64,000 nt of DNA. It comes from an uncultured Actinomyces sp. GTDB taxonomy: Bacteria; Actinomycetota; Actinomycetes; Actinomycetales; Actinomycetaceae. This document shows positions 16,191 to 24,241 of the stretch, piece by piece; the first letter of the stretch is position 1; each line of letters opens with the position of its first letter. Both the position numbers and the translations under genes were made by a program. The DNA is taken from positions 62,001-126,000 of the forward strand of contig URAS01000001.1 in assembly GCA_900545825.1 (NCBI GenBank). Direction: 5' to 3'. The notes under the pieces were generated by a model. That model was given only the letters and a program-made list of their open reading frames with translations, was not told the DNA's origin and did not search any database.

Positions 16191-17684
16191 ATGGGAAGTC
16201 ACTCGAAGCGGCCCCGCCAGCCGCTAAGCGAGAACGAGCGGGCCCAGTGGATCTACGAGGACATGATGAACTCGGTGCGTCGCGGCGAGGCCTTCGTGCC
16301 CGAGGACGCGCCGGAAGAGATTCCCGACTTTTCGGCGGCCGTTTACGTAAAACCGCAGGTCATGAAGCCTAAGACGGATGACGATTACCGGTCGTTCGCC
16401 CGTCGCGGACGCGGATTCCTCGACGGCGAGACCAGCGAGCCCGAAGCCGGCTGGATCGACTCGGAGGGCAACGCCGAGCCCGACGAGGTCATCGGCCGCC
16501 CTCTGGGGAACCGCGGCACGCGGTATACGACCCCGATTGCGCCCCGCGAGGACACGCCCACCGAGACCCCTGCTACCCCCGCGGAAGCGGAGCCGCGGCA
16601 GGCCCGTCCACAGGCGGATTCCGACGTTTCCCACGAATCGTCTCACCCGCACGAGAAGGCCCCGACTCACAAGGCCTCAAAGGCGGATGGCCACCGGCGG
16701 ATGAGCGTTCACCGGCCGACGCGGCAGCCGCGGCCGACGGGCACGACCCAGCGTGCCCTGCCGTCGCGCAAGGGAGTCAGCCGCGTCAAGCAAGCGCCGA
16801 TGCACAAACGCCTTGTGCGGATGTGGCCGCTGCTTATCGCCCTCGTCATCACCGCCGCGCTGGTCCTCGCCGGCATCGCGGGTTTCGGCTATTACCGCGA
16901 GAGCCACCCGAAGGGCGTGAGCACGCAGATGACGATCACCGGCGACATCGGCACGGTCCCCGTCCTTGACTTGCCGGCGCCGCTCCCGCTGACGTTCCCG
17001 AAGACCCAGGTCGTGACGCGTGGCAAGGGGGCGAGCCTGGAAGAGAACGATCCCGTCCTCCTGCGGCTCACCGTTTTCGACGGCAAGACCGGCAAGCTCC
17101 TGTCCTCTGGCGACGCCCCGCACTACCTGGCCGGCCGGGTCAACGCCGAGACGCTGACGCCCGATATCGAGGCGGCGGTCCTCGGCCAAAAGGTTGGCTC
17201 GCGCCTGGCGTTGCGTCGCCCGGTGTCGCGCAGCGGCGAGCAGGCGATGGAGATCGACGTCATCGACGTGCTTCCCACCGAGGCGACCGGCAAACCCACG
17301 AAGCCGGACGACAACCCGCCGGTGACGATCGACGAGTCCGACGATTCTCCGACGCTCGGCACGCTGGCGGAAGAGCCGCCGAAGTCGGCCTACCTCAAGG
17401 TGCTGCGCACCGGGTCGGGCGCCCAGGTCCAAGACGGCACCAGCGTCATCGCGAACTTCGCCGTGTGGCGATGGCACGACAAGTCTCAAAGCTCGAACAC
17501 ATGGGAAGGCAAAGGCCCACAAGTGATCGACTTGGCAGGGGCGATGACCGGCCTGCGCGAGCAGCTGTCGGACCAGCGCGTGGGGTCGCGAGTCGTCATC
17601 GTCTTGCCGCCCGAGCTGGCGCAGGGCGACGACACGCTCGTCGTCGTCGTCGATATCCTCGCCGTCATCGACCACAGCAAATAG
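16191..17684 (+). CDS. Membrane-anchored tandem FKBP-like protein
   Basis: The 497-residue protein has three parts. Residues 1-210 are cytoplasmic, charged and largely low-complexity (rich in Pro, Glu, Arg and Thr), with a more regular start (LSENERAQWIYEDMMNSV). Residues 211-235 (MWPLLIALVITAALVLAGIAGFGYY) form one transmembrane helix. The extracellular part has two FKBP-like units, about 270-390 and 395-497, the second ending in a typical FKBP strand (LVVVVDILAVID). Peptidyl-prolyl isomerase activity on exported proteins is inferred from the family. The ATG at 16191 is used because the upstream frame lies within pafA. The gene is 5 bases after pafA and 10 before hisF. Its linkage to the Pup operon is notable but unexplained. 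Confidence 0.8.
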   Translation: MGSHSKRPRQPLSENERAQWIYEDMMNSVRRGEAFVPEDAPEEIPDFSAAVYVKPQVMKPKTDDDYRSFARRGRGFLDGETSEPEAGWIDSEGNAEPDEVIGRPLGNRGTRYTTPIAPREDTPTETPATPAEAEPRQARPQADSDVSHESSHPHEKAPTHKASKADGHRRMSVHRPTRQPRPTGTTQRALPSRKGVSRVKQAPMHKRLVRMWPLLIALVITAALVLAGIAGFGYYRESHPKGVSTQMTITGDIGTVPVLDLPAPLPLTFPKTQVVTRGKGASLEENDPVLLRLTVFDGKTGKLLSSGDAPHYLAGRVNAETLTPDIEAAVLGQKVGSRLALRRPVSRSGEQAMEIDVIDVLPTEATGKPTKPDDNPPVTIDESDDSPTLGTLAEEPPKSAYLKVLRTGSGAQVQDGTSVIANFAVWRWHDKSQSSNTWEGKGPQVIDLAGAMTGLREQLSDQRVGSRVVIVLPPELAQGDDTLVVVVDILAVIDHSK

Positions 17685-17694
17685 GAGGACTGCC

Positions 17695-18465
17695 ATGTCG
17701 GTTGCCATCCGGGTCATTCCCTGCCTCGATGTCAGTGACGGCCGGGTCGTCAAGGGCGTGAATTTCGACAACCTTCGCGACGCCGGAGACCCCGTCGAAC
17801 TCGCCAGGCTCTACGACGCCCAGGGCGCGGACGAGGTGACGTTCCTCGACATTTCGGCGTCGGTGCGCGGCCACGAGGCCATGGAGGACGTCATCGCCCA
17901 GACGGCGGGCCAGGTCTTCGTCCCCCTCACCGTTGGCGGCGGGATCCGCAGCGTCGACGACGTCGGCTCCCGGCTGCGCGCGGGCGCGGATAAGGTGGGC
18001 GTCAACACGGCCGCGATTGCGAACCCCCAGCTGATCAGCGATATCGCCCACAAATACGGCAACCAGGTGCTCGTCTTGTCGGTCGACGCCAGGCGCTGCC
18101 GGGAGGGCGTGACGACGCCCTCGGGATACGAGGTGACGACCCACGGCGGCACGCGCTCGACGGGAATCGACGCCCTCGAGTGGGCCCGACAGGGCGCCGA
18201 GGCCGGCGCCGGCGAGATCCTCCTCAACTCGATGGACGCCGATGGCGTCCGCGACGGCTTCGACCTGAAAATGATCGAGGACGTCCGCGACTGCGTCGAC
18301 GTTCCGCTCATCGCGTCGGGCGGGGCCGGCGAGCCCCACCACTTCGTCGACGCCGTCCGCGCCGGCGCCGACGCCGTGCTGGCCGCCTCGGTCTTCCACT
18401 TCCGCTACCTCTCGGTACGCGACGTGAAAGACGCGTTGAGCGCCGCCGGTTTCCCCGTTCGCTAG
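17695..18465 (+). CDS. hisF: Imidazole glycerol phosphate synthase subunit HisF
   Basis: The 256-residue TIM-barrel cyclase makes imidazole glycerol phosphate and AICAR from PRFAR, using ammonia from HisH, in histidine synthesis. The N-terminal RVIPCLDVSDGRVVKGVNF holds the catalytic Asp (D11 in CLD). D130-region residues are seen in SVDAR, and phosphate-binding loops in VGGGIRS and SGGAGEPHH. The length is normal. AGGAGG lies 6 bases before ATG 17695. It opens a compact his-trp operon; hisH is not in the window. Confidence 0.96.
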   Translation: MSVAIRVIPCLDVSDGRVVKGVNFDNLRDAGDPVELARLYDAQGADEVTFLDISASVRGHEAMEDVIAQTAGQVFVPLTVGGGIRSVDDVGSRLRAGADKVGVNTAAIANPQLISDIAHKYGNQVLVLSVDARRCREGVTTPSGYEVTTHGGTRSTGIDALEWARQGAEAGAGEILLNSMDADGVRDGFDLKMIEDVRDCVDVPLIASGGAGEPHHFVDAVRAGADAVLAASVFHFRYLSVRDVKDALSAAGFPVR

Positions 18466-18477
18466 GAAGGATTCGCT

Positions 18478-18840
18478 ATGCCCTCGTTGGACCCCGATAT
18501 CGCCAACCGCCTGCGACGCAACGATGCCGGCCTCGTGGCGGCCGTCGTGCAGGACGACCAGAACGACCAGGTGCTCATGCTCGCCTGGATGGACGACGAG
18601 GCGCTGCGGCGCACCCTCACCGAGGGGCGTGTGACGTACTGGTCCCGGTCGCGGCAGGAATACTGGCGCAAGGGCGACACATCGGGGCATGCGCAATACG
18701 TCAAGTCGGTGGCGCTGGATTGCGACGGCGACGCCCTCCTCATCCGCGTCGACCAGGTGGGCGCGGCCTGCCACACTGGGACGCGCAGCTGCTTCGAGGC
18801 CGGCGGCCCGCTGCCGGCGGTTCAGGGGGAGCGGCCGTGA
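18478..18840 (+). CDS. hisI: Phosphoribosyl-AMP cyclohydrolase HisI
   Basis: The 120-residue zinc enzyme opens the adenine ring of phosphoribosyl-AMP in histidine synthesis. The family motifs VLMLAWMDDEAL, VTYWSRSRQEYWRKGDTSGH and DCDGDALLI are present, and the zinc ligands include Cys in DCDGD and in ACHTGTRSCF. It is the single-domain form, so HisE (the pyrophosphohydrolase) must be a separate protein elsewhere. It follows hisF by 12 bases with an AAGGA ribosome site, and its TGA overlaps the trpE GTG. Confidence 0.96.
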   Translation: MPSLDPDIANRLRRNDAGLVAAVVQDDQNDQVLMLAWMDDEALRRTLTEGRVTYWSRSRQEYWRKGDTSGHAQYVKSVALDCDGDALLIRVDQVGAACHTGTRSCFEAGGPLPAVQGERP

Positions 18841-20366
18841 CGCGGGTCGGCGACATCTTCTGGGGCCAGACGTGGCCCAGCAAGAACGGATTTATCGAGA
18901 TCGGGCAGACGCACCGCGTCGTCCCCGTCGTCCGCCGGCTGCTGGCCGACGAGGCCAACGCCGTCGGGATCTACCGCCGGGTGGCGCGTGAGGAACCCGG
19001 CACGTTCATCCTCGAATCGGCCGAACACGATGGGACGTGGAATCGCTGGTCGTTCATCGGCGCCAGTTCGTGTGCCACCCTGTTCTCCAAGGACGGCACC
19101 GTGTGGTGGGAGGGCGACGTCCCCGCGGGCATCCCGCGCACCGGCTCGCTCGTCGACGTCGTCTCGGGCACGCTCGACGTCCTCCACACGCCGCCGGTCG
19201 AGGGTCTACCGCCGCTGACGTCCGGCCTGGTCGGGGCGTTGGGCTGGGACACGATCGCCGAGTGGGAGCCGCAGCTGCGCCCGACCAACCCGCGCGAGGT
19301 CAACACCCCGGACGTCGCCCTGCTGCTGGCGTCCGACATGGTGGCCGTCGACCACTTCGACGGCTCGGTGTGGCTGATCGCCAACGCCATCAACGGCAAC
19401 GGCCTGTCCACGGGGATCGAGGCGGCCTACGATCACGCGGTCGCCCGGCTCGACGCCATGGAGGAGCGGCTACGCGAGCCGCTCGACCTCGACGTCAAGC
19501 GCGTCCAGGCGGGGGCAGCCCAGCCCGACGTCCACTACCGGGTGAGCGAGGACGACTTCTGCGCGACCGTCGAGGCGTGCAAGCGGCACGTCGTCGACGG
19601 CGACGTCTTCCAGGTCGTCCCCTCGCAGCGGCTCGACGTCGCATGCGAGGCGACGCCGCTCGACGTCTACCGGGTGCTGCGGACGGTCAACCCGTCGCCC
19701 TACATGTACCTCGTCAACGCCCGGTCGAAGGACGGCGATTTCGCGATCGTCGGCGCCAGCCCCGAGACCCTCATGCGGCTGCGTGGGGGAGAACTGACGA
19801 CGTTCCCCATCGCCGGCTCGCGGCCGCGCTCGGGCGACCCGGACGTCGACCGGCAGCGCGCCGAGGAGCTGCTCGCGGACCCCAAGGAGCGCTCGGAGCA
19901 CCTCATGCTCGTCGACCTCGCCCGTAACGACCTGTCGAAAGTCGGCAAACCCGAGACCGTGCGGGTCGACGGATTCATGCGGGTCCTCAAGTTCTCGCAC
20001 ATCATGCACATCACGTCGACCGTTTCGACCCAGGTCCGCGAGGGCGTCGGCGCGATGGACTGCCTGGCGGCGACGTTCCCGGCGGGCACCCTGTCCGGGG
20101 CGCCGAAACCGAAGGCGATCGAGCTGATCAACCGCTACGAGCCGGCCAGGCGTGGCTTCTACGGCGGCGTCATCGGGCATATCGATTTCACGGGCGACGC
20201 CGACCTGGCCATCGCCATCCGCACGGCGATCATCGCCGACGGGCGAGCGTGGGTCCAGGCGGGCGCGGGGATCGTCGCGGATTCCGATCCGCGAACCGAG
20301 TTTCTCGAGACGACGACCAAGGCTCAGGCGGCGCTCAAAGCCGTGCGAATCGCCGCGACGCTGTGA
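18837..20366 (+). CDS. trpE: Anthranilate synthase component I TrpE
   Basis: The 509-residue subunit converts chorismate and ammonia to anthranilate, the first step of tryptophan synthesis. The N-terminal regulatory motif FILESAE contains the Ser that binds feedback tryptophan. The C-terminal chorismate domain shows the motifs FQVVPSQR, IVGASPETLMR, GSRPRSGD, LVDLARND and GTLSGAPKPKAIELI. The GTG at 18837 overlaps the hisI stop (GTGA). A much longer open frame extends upstream through hisF and hisI but is antisense-free noise in another frame of those genes. The glutaminase TrpG is not in the window. Confidence 0.96.
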   Translation: MTRVGDIFWGQTWPSKNGFIEIGQTHRVVPVVRRLLADEANAVGIYRRVAREEPGTFILESAEHDGTWNRWSFIGASSCATLFSKDGTVWWEGDVPAGIPRTGSLVDVVSGTLDVLHTPPVEGLPPLTSGLVGALGWDTIAEWEPQLRPTNPREVNTPDVALLLASDMVAVDHFDGSVWLIANAINGNGLSTGIEAAYDHAVARLDAMEERLREPLDLDVKRVQAGAAQPDVHYRVSEDDFCATVEACKRHVVDGDVFQVVPSQRLDVACEATPLDVYRVLRTVNPSPYMYLVNARSKDGDFAIVGASPETLMRLRGGELTTFPIAGSRPRSGDPDVDRQRAEELLADPKERSEHLMLVDLARNDLSKVGKPETVRVDGFMRVLKFSHIMHITSTVSTQVREGVGAMDCLAATFPAGTLSGAPKPKAIELINRYEPARRGFYGGVIGHIDFTGDADLAIAIRTAIIADGRAWVQAGAGIVADSDPRTEFLETTTKAQAALKAVRIAATL

Positions 20367-20428
20367 CGTGGACACCGGCGCGGGGGCTCGCCTGCGCTGG
20401 TTTACCATGGAGAACAAAGGAGGCGATC

Positions 20429-21280
20429 ATGACGATTCTTGACGACTTAGTTGGCGGAGCCCTCAAAGATATGGAGGTCCGGCAACGCGACGTCAGTCTT
20501 GACGACCTCAAAGAACGGTGCCGGCGCATCCCGTCGGCGAAAGACGCCGTCGCCGCGCTGCGGCAGGCCGGGCCCGTCGGCGTGATCGCCGAGGTCAAGC
20601 GGTCGTCGCCCTCGAAGGGGCATTTGGCGGACATCCCGTCGCCCGGCCAGTTGGCGGCCGAATACGAGGCCGGTGGCGCCGCGTGCATTTCGGTGCTGAC
20701 GGAGCAGCGGAAATTCTCCGGCTCGCTCGCCGACCTCGACGCGGTGCGCAGCGCGGTGTCGATTCCCGTGCTGCGCAAGGACTTCATCGTCCATCCCTAC
20801 CAGGTCCACGAGGCTCGCGCCCACGGCGCCGACCTCGTCCTCTTGATTGTCGCGGCCTTGGAACAGATGGCGCTGACCTCGCTGGTCGAGCGCGTCCATT
20901 CGCTGGGGATGACGGCGCTGGTCGAGGCCCACTCGCGCCTCGAGGCGCTGCAGGCTCTCGACGCGGGGGCCCGCGTCGTCGGCGTCAACGCCCGTGACCT
21001 GCGGACTTTCGAAGTCAATATGGACAATTTCGCCCAGATCGTCGACGTCATCCCCGAGGACGTCATCGCCGTCGCCGAGTCGGGCGTACGCAAGCCACAA
21101 GACGTCCTCTCATACGCGCAAGACGGGGCCGACGCCGTGCTCATCGGCGAAGCCCTCGTCAAAGAGGGACATCCGCGCGACGCCGTCGCCGCCATGGTCG
21201 CGGCGGGTGCACACCCCACGTTGGCCACGTCGAGGAAGGCCCGCGTCTCGTCGGCCCGCCACGACGAGACCCGCAACTGA
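20429..21280 (+). CDS. trpC: Indole-3-glycerol phosphate synthase TrpC
   Basis: The 283-residue TIM barrel closes the indole ring from CdRP. Catalytic residues are visible in VIAEVKRSSPSKG (Glu and Lys near residue 55), LRKDFIVHPYQ, GVNARDLRTF and AESGV. The C-terminal 20 residues (TSRKARVSSARHDETRN) are a basic extension with no assigned role. AAAGGAGG ends 6 bases before ATG 20429. The 62-base gap after trpE contains a TACCAT (20403-20408) that may be a weak internal -10. The membrane protein often found between trpE and trpC in mycobacteria is absent. Confidence 0.95.
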   Translation: MTILDDLVGGALKDMEVRQRDVSLDDLKERCRRIPSAKDAVAALRQAGPVGVIAEVKRSSPSKGHLADIPSPGQLAAEYEAGGAACISVLTEQRKFSGSLADLDAVRSAVSIPVLRKDFIVHPYQVHEARAHGADLVLLIVAALEQMALTSLVERVHSLGMTALVEAHSRLEALQALDAGARVVGVNARDLRTFEVNMDNFAQIVDVIPEDVIAVAESGVRKPQDVLSYAQDGADAVLIGEALVKEGHPRDAVAAMVAAGAHPTLATSRKARVSSARHDETRN

Positions 21281-21300
21281 TCGACCAACGAAAGGACGTC

Positions 21301-22548
21301 ATGGATCAGGCATCGCACTATTTTGGCGAATTCGGAGGGCGCTACGTCGCCGAGCCGTTGATGGGGGCGCTCGCCGAGGTCGACGAGGCGTGGACCCGGC
21401 TCAGCGCGGACCCCGACTTCCAGGCCCAGCTCAAGGATCTGCTCGTTAACTATGCCGGGCGGCCCTCGCTGCTCACGGAGGCCCCGACGTTTGTCGAACA
21501 CTGCGGCGGGATCCGCGTCTTCTTGAAGCGCGAGGACCTCAACCACACGGGCTCGCACAAGATCAACAATGTCCTCGCCCAGGCGCTGCTGACGAAGGCG
21601 CTGGGCAAGACCCGCGTCATTGCCGAGACCGGGGCGGGCCAGCACGGCGTCGCCACGGCGACTGCGGCCGCCCTGCTGGGCCTCGACTGCACGGTGTACA
21701 TGGGCGAGGTCGATACGGAACGCCAGGCCCTCAACGTCGCCCGCATGCAGATGCTCGGCGCCGAGGTTATTGCCGTCACCCAGGGGTCGCGGACGCTGAA
21801 AGACGCGATTAACGAGACGTTCCGCGATTGGGTGAGCAACGTCGAGACGACGAACTACATATTTGGCACCGCCGCCGGCCCCGATCCCTATCCGCGGCTG
21901 GTCCGCGACGCCCAGCGCATCATCTCGGACGAGGCAAGGAGCCAGATCCTCCAGGCGACCGGGCGCCTGCCCGACGTCGTGGCCGCCTGCGTTGGCGGCG
22001 GCTCGAACGCTATCGGCGCGTTCACCGCATTCATCGACGACGAGGACGTCGCCCTGCTCGGCTGCGAGGCCGGCGGCGACGGGCTCGCCACGGGGCGTCA
22101 TGCGGCGTCGATCGAGGGCGGCCGCCTGGGCGTCCTCCACGGTGCAAAGACGCTGCTGCTCGAGGACGAGGACGGCCAAACGATCGAGTCTCACTCGATC
22201 TCGGCGGGTCTCGACTATCCCGGCTCGGGCCCTCAGCACGTGTATCTTCAGTCGATCGGTCGGGCCCGTTACGTCGCCATCACCGACACCGAGGCGATGG
22301 AGGCCATGCGCCTGCTGTCCCAGACCGAGGGCATCATTCCGGCCATCGAGTCGGCCCACGCCCTCGCCGGGATCATGGCGTGGGGCCGCGAGCATCCCGC
22401 GACTCCCGAGAACCAGCCCATCGCCATCGTCTGTCTGTCGGGCCGTGGCGACAAAGACATGGGGACGGCCGCCGAATGGTTCGGCCTGGGCAAAGCCACG
22501 CCCTCGACGGGGACGGGCACGCGCGCCGAAACGAAGGAGACGAAGTGA
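21301..22548 (+). CDS. trpB: Tryptophan synthase beta chain TrpB
   Basis: The 415-residue PLP enzyme joins indole and serine to give tryptophan. The Schiff-base Lys lies in LNHTGSHKINN (near residue 87), followed by AETGAGQHGVATA; CVGGGSNAIG binds the PLP phosphate and HAKT/LDYPG segments match the family. The length is normal. GAAAGG lies 9 bases before ATG 21301. Its TGA overlaps the GTG of trpA (GTGA), coupling the subunits of the alpha2beta2 complex. Confidence 0.97.
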   Translation: MDQASHYFGEFGGRYVAEPLMGALAEVDEAWTRLSADPDFQAQLKDLLVNYAGRPSLLTEAPTFVEHCGGIRVFLKREDLNHTGSHKINNVLAQALLTKALGKTRVIAETGAGQHGVATATAAALLGLDCTVYMGEVDTERQALNVARMQMLGAEVIAVTQGSRTLKDAINETFRDWVSNVETTNYIFGTAAGPDPYPRLVRDAQRIISDEARSQILQATGRLPDVVAACVGGGSNAIGAFTAFIDDEDVALLGCEAGGDGLATGRHAASIEGGRLGVLHGAKTLLLEDEDGQTIESHSISAGLDYPGSGPQHVYLQSIGRARYVAITDTEAMEAMRLLSQTEGIIPAIESAHALAGIMAWGREHPATPENQPIAIVCLSGRGDKDMGTAAEWFGLGKATPSTGTGTRAETKETK

Positions 22549-23342
22549 CTGCCGCACAACGTATTCGCGACCGCCTCTCAGCCGGCGGCGCCGCCCTCAT
22601 CGGGTATCTGCCCGTCGGCTTCCCGACGGTCGACCGGTCGATCGAGGCGGCGAAGATCCTCGTCGACGCCGGTTGCGACATCGTCGAGTTCGGCCAGCCC
22701 TACTCGGATCCGTCGATGGACGGCCCGATTATCCAGCGGGCCTCGGTGGCCGCGTTGGAGCGCGGAGTCCGCACCGACGACGTCTTTCGTGCGGTCCAGG
22801 CCGTCGCCGATCACGGCGGCTGCGTCATGACGATGACCTACTACAACCTCATGTTCGCCCGCGGCGTCGATCGCTACGCCCGCGACCTCGCGGCGGCTGG
22901 CGGCGCCGGCGTTATCACGCCCGACTTGCCGCCCGAAGAGGGCGCCGAGTGGGAGGCCGCGTCGGACGCCCACGGGCTCGAGCGGACCTACCTCGTCGCG
23001 CCCTCGTCGTCGCCCGAGCGCCTGCGTCTCATCTCCGAGCACACGCGCGGCTGGGTGTACGCCGCGTCGACCATGGGGGTGACCGGGGCGCGCCGCGACG
23101 TCGACCAGACCGCCAGGGGACTGGTCGCGCGCACCCGCGAGGCCGGCGCCGACCTCGTCTGCGTGGGCTTCGGCGTCTCGAATGGCGCTCAGGCCGCCGA
23201 GATCGGGTCGTACGCTGACGGTGTCATCGTCGGATCGGCGCTCCTCAAGTGTCTGTTCGACCCCGACTGGACCACCGCCAGGCGGCGGTTGGAGGACCTG
23301 GCTTCCGAGCTCCGTCAGGCCACCGTGGAGGTCGCTCGGTGA
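22545..23342 (+). CDS. trpA: Tryptophan synthase alpha chain TrpA
   Basis: The 265-residue TIM barrel cleaves indole-3-glycerol phosphate to indole and glyceraldehyde 3-phosphate. The catalytic Glu lies in IVEFGQPYSDP and the catalytic Asp in MDGPIIQ, both at the usual spacing. The usual hydrophobic residue before PYSDP is Gln here, a small departure. YYNLMFARG, PDLPPEEG and VGFGVSN are also conserved. The GTG start overlaps the trpB stop, and its own TGA overlaps the GTG of lgt. Confidence 0.96.
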   Translation: MTAAQRIRDRLSAGGAALIGYLPVGFPTVDRSIEAAKILVDAGCDIVEFGQPYSDPSMDGPIIQRASVAALERGVRTDDVFRAVQAVADHGGCVMTMTYYNLMFARGVDRYARDLAAAGGAGVITPDLPPEEGAEWEAASDAHGLERTYLVAPSSSPERLRLISEHTRGWVYAASTMGVTGARRDVDQTARGLVARTREAGADLVCVGFGVSNGAQAAEIGSYADGVIVGSALLKCLFDPDWTTARRRLEDLASELRQATVEVAR

Positions 23343-24190
23343 CGCCGGCTGCGATCCCGTCGCCTGGCATCAACGTCCTTCACCTGGGGCCACTGACCGT
23401 CCACATCTACGGCCTGTGCATCCTTGCCGGCATCGTCGCGGCCATCGTCATTGCCAAGCGCCGCTATGCCGCGCGCGGGGGAGAGGCCGACCTCGTCGTC
23501 GACGCCGCACTGCTGGCCGTGCCGCTGGGCATCGTCGGAGGGCGGCTCTACCACGTCATCACGTCCTACCAGCCCTATTTTGGGCCCGGCGGTCACCCCG
23601 TCGACGCCCTGAAAATCTGGCACGGCGGCCTGGGCATCTGGGGTGGCGTCGCCTTTGGGGCCCTTGGCGCCTACCTCATCGTCCGCCGGAAGGGACGTTT
23701 CGCGCCGTTCGCCGACGCGCTGGCGCCGGGCCTGCTCGTCGCCCAGGCGATCGGCAGGCTTGGCAACTGGTTCAACCAGGAGCTGTTCGGTCGGCCCACG
23801 ACGCTGCCGTGGGGCCTGCGGATCGACGAGGCGCACCTGCCGATCGGCTACACGCCGGGGACCCTGTTCCACCCGACGTTCCTCTACGAGGCACTGTGGA
23901 ACCTGGCCCTGGCGGCGGCGCTCGTCATTCTCGACCGGCGCGTGCGGCTCAAGGCGGGCCAGCTGTGGTGGCTCTACGTCGCCGGATACTGCACGGGCCG
24001 CCTGTGGATCGAACTGTTGCGCATCGACACGGCCAACCACATCCTCGGGCTGCGCCTCAACGTGTGGACCTGCCTCATCGGGTTCACGGTCGCCGTCGTG
24101 TTCTTTATCATCGCGGGGCGTCACGGTGCGCCGCGAGAGGAGTCGCCGGCGGCAATCACCACCGAGGCCGACGTCACTCCGAAAGAGTGA
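23339..24190 (+). CDS. lgt: Prolipoprotein diacylglyceryl transferase Lgt
   Basis: The 283-residue membrane enzyme transfers diacylglycerol from phosphatidylglycerol to the lipobox cysteine of prolipoproteins. At least seven hydrophobic segments are visible. GGRLYHVI (essential His), WHGGLGIWGGV and the signature GRLGNWFNQELFG (near residue 140) are present. The GTG at 23339 overlaps the trpA stop; lgt closing the trp operon is usual in actinobacteria. A lipoprotein substrate is encoded in this window at 51234. The C-terminal 25 residues are polar and variable. Confidence 0.95.
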   Translation: MTPAAIPSPGINVLHLGPLTVHIYGLCILAGIVAAIVIAKRRYAARGGEADLVVDAALLAVPLGIVGGRLYHVITSYQPYFGPGGHPVDALKIWHGGLGIWGGVAFGALGAYLIVRRKGRFAPFADALAPGLLVAQAIGRLGNWFNQELFGRPTTLPWGLRIDEAHLPIGYTPGTLFHPTFLYEALWNLALAAALVILDRRVRLKAGQLWWLYVAGYCTGRLWIELLRIDTANHILGLRLNVWTCLIGFTVAVVFFIIAGRHGAPREESPAAITTEADVTPKE

Positions 24191-24229
24191 GTTTTCCCTC
24201 CGAAGCTGACTAAGGTCCCTGCTACCGGA

Positions 24230-24235
24230 TAGGAT
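24230..24235 (+). promoter_or_regulatory. -10 element of pyk, leaderless start
   Basis: TAGGAT at 24230-24235 lies 6 bases before ATG 24242. The stretch between has no ribosome site, so the pyk mRNA probably starts at the ATG. The 51-base gap after lgt holds nothing else recognised. Confidence 0.6.
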
Positions 24236-24241
24236 TAACCC

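Noticed and set aside
18180..18836. A 219-codon N-terminal extension of trpE running back through hisI into hisF.
   Set aside because: The extension is in another frame of hisF and hisI and shows Arg/Pro-rich shadow composition; TrpE starts at GTG 18837 by family alignment.
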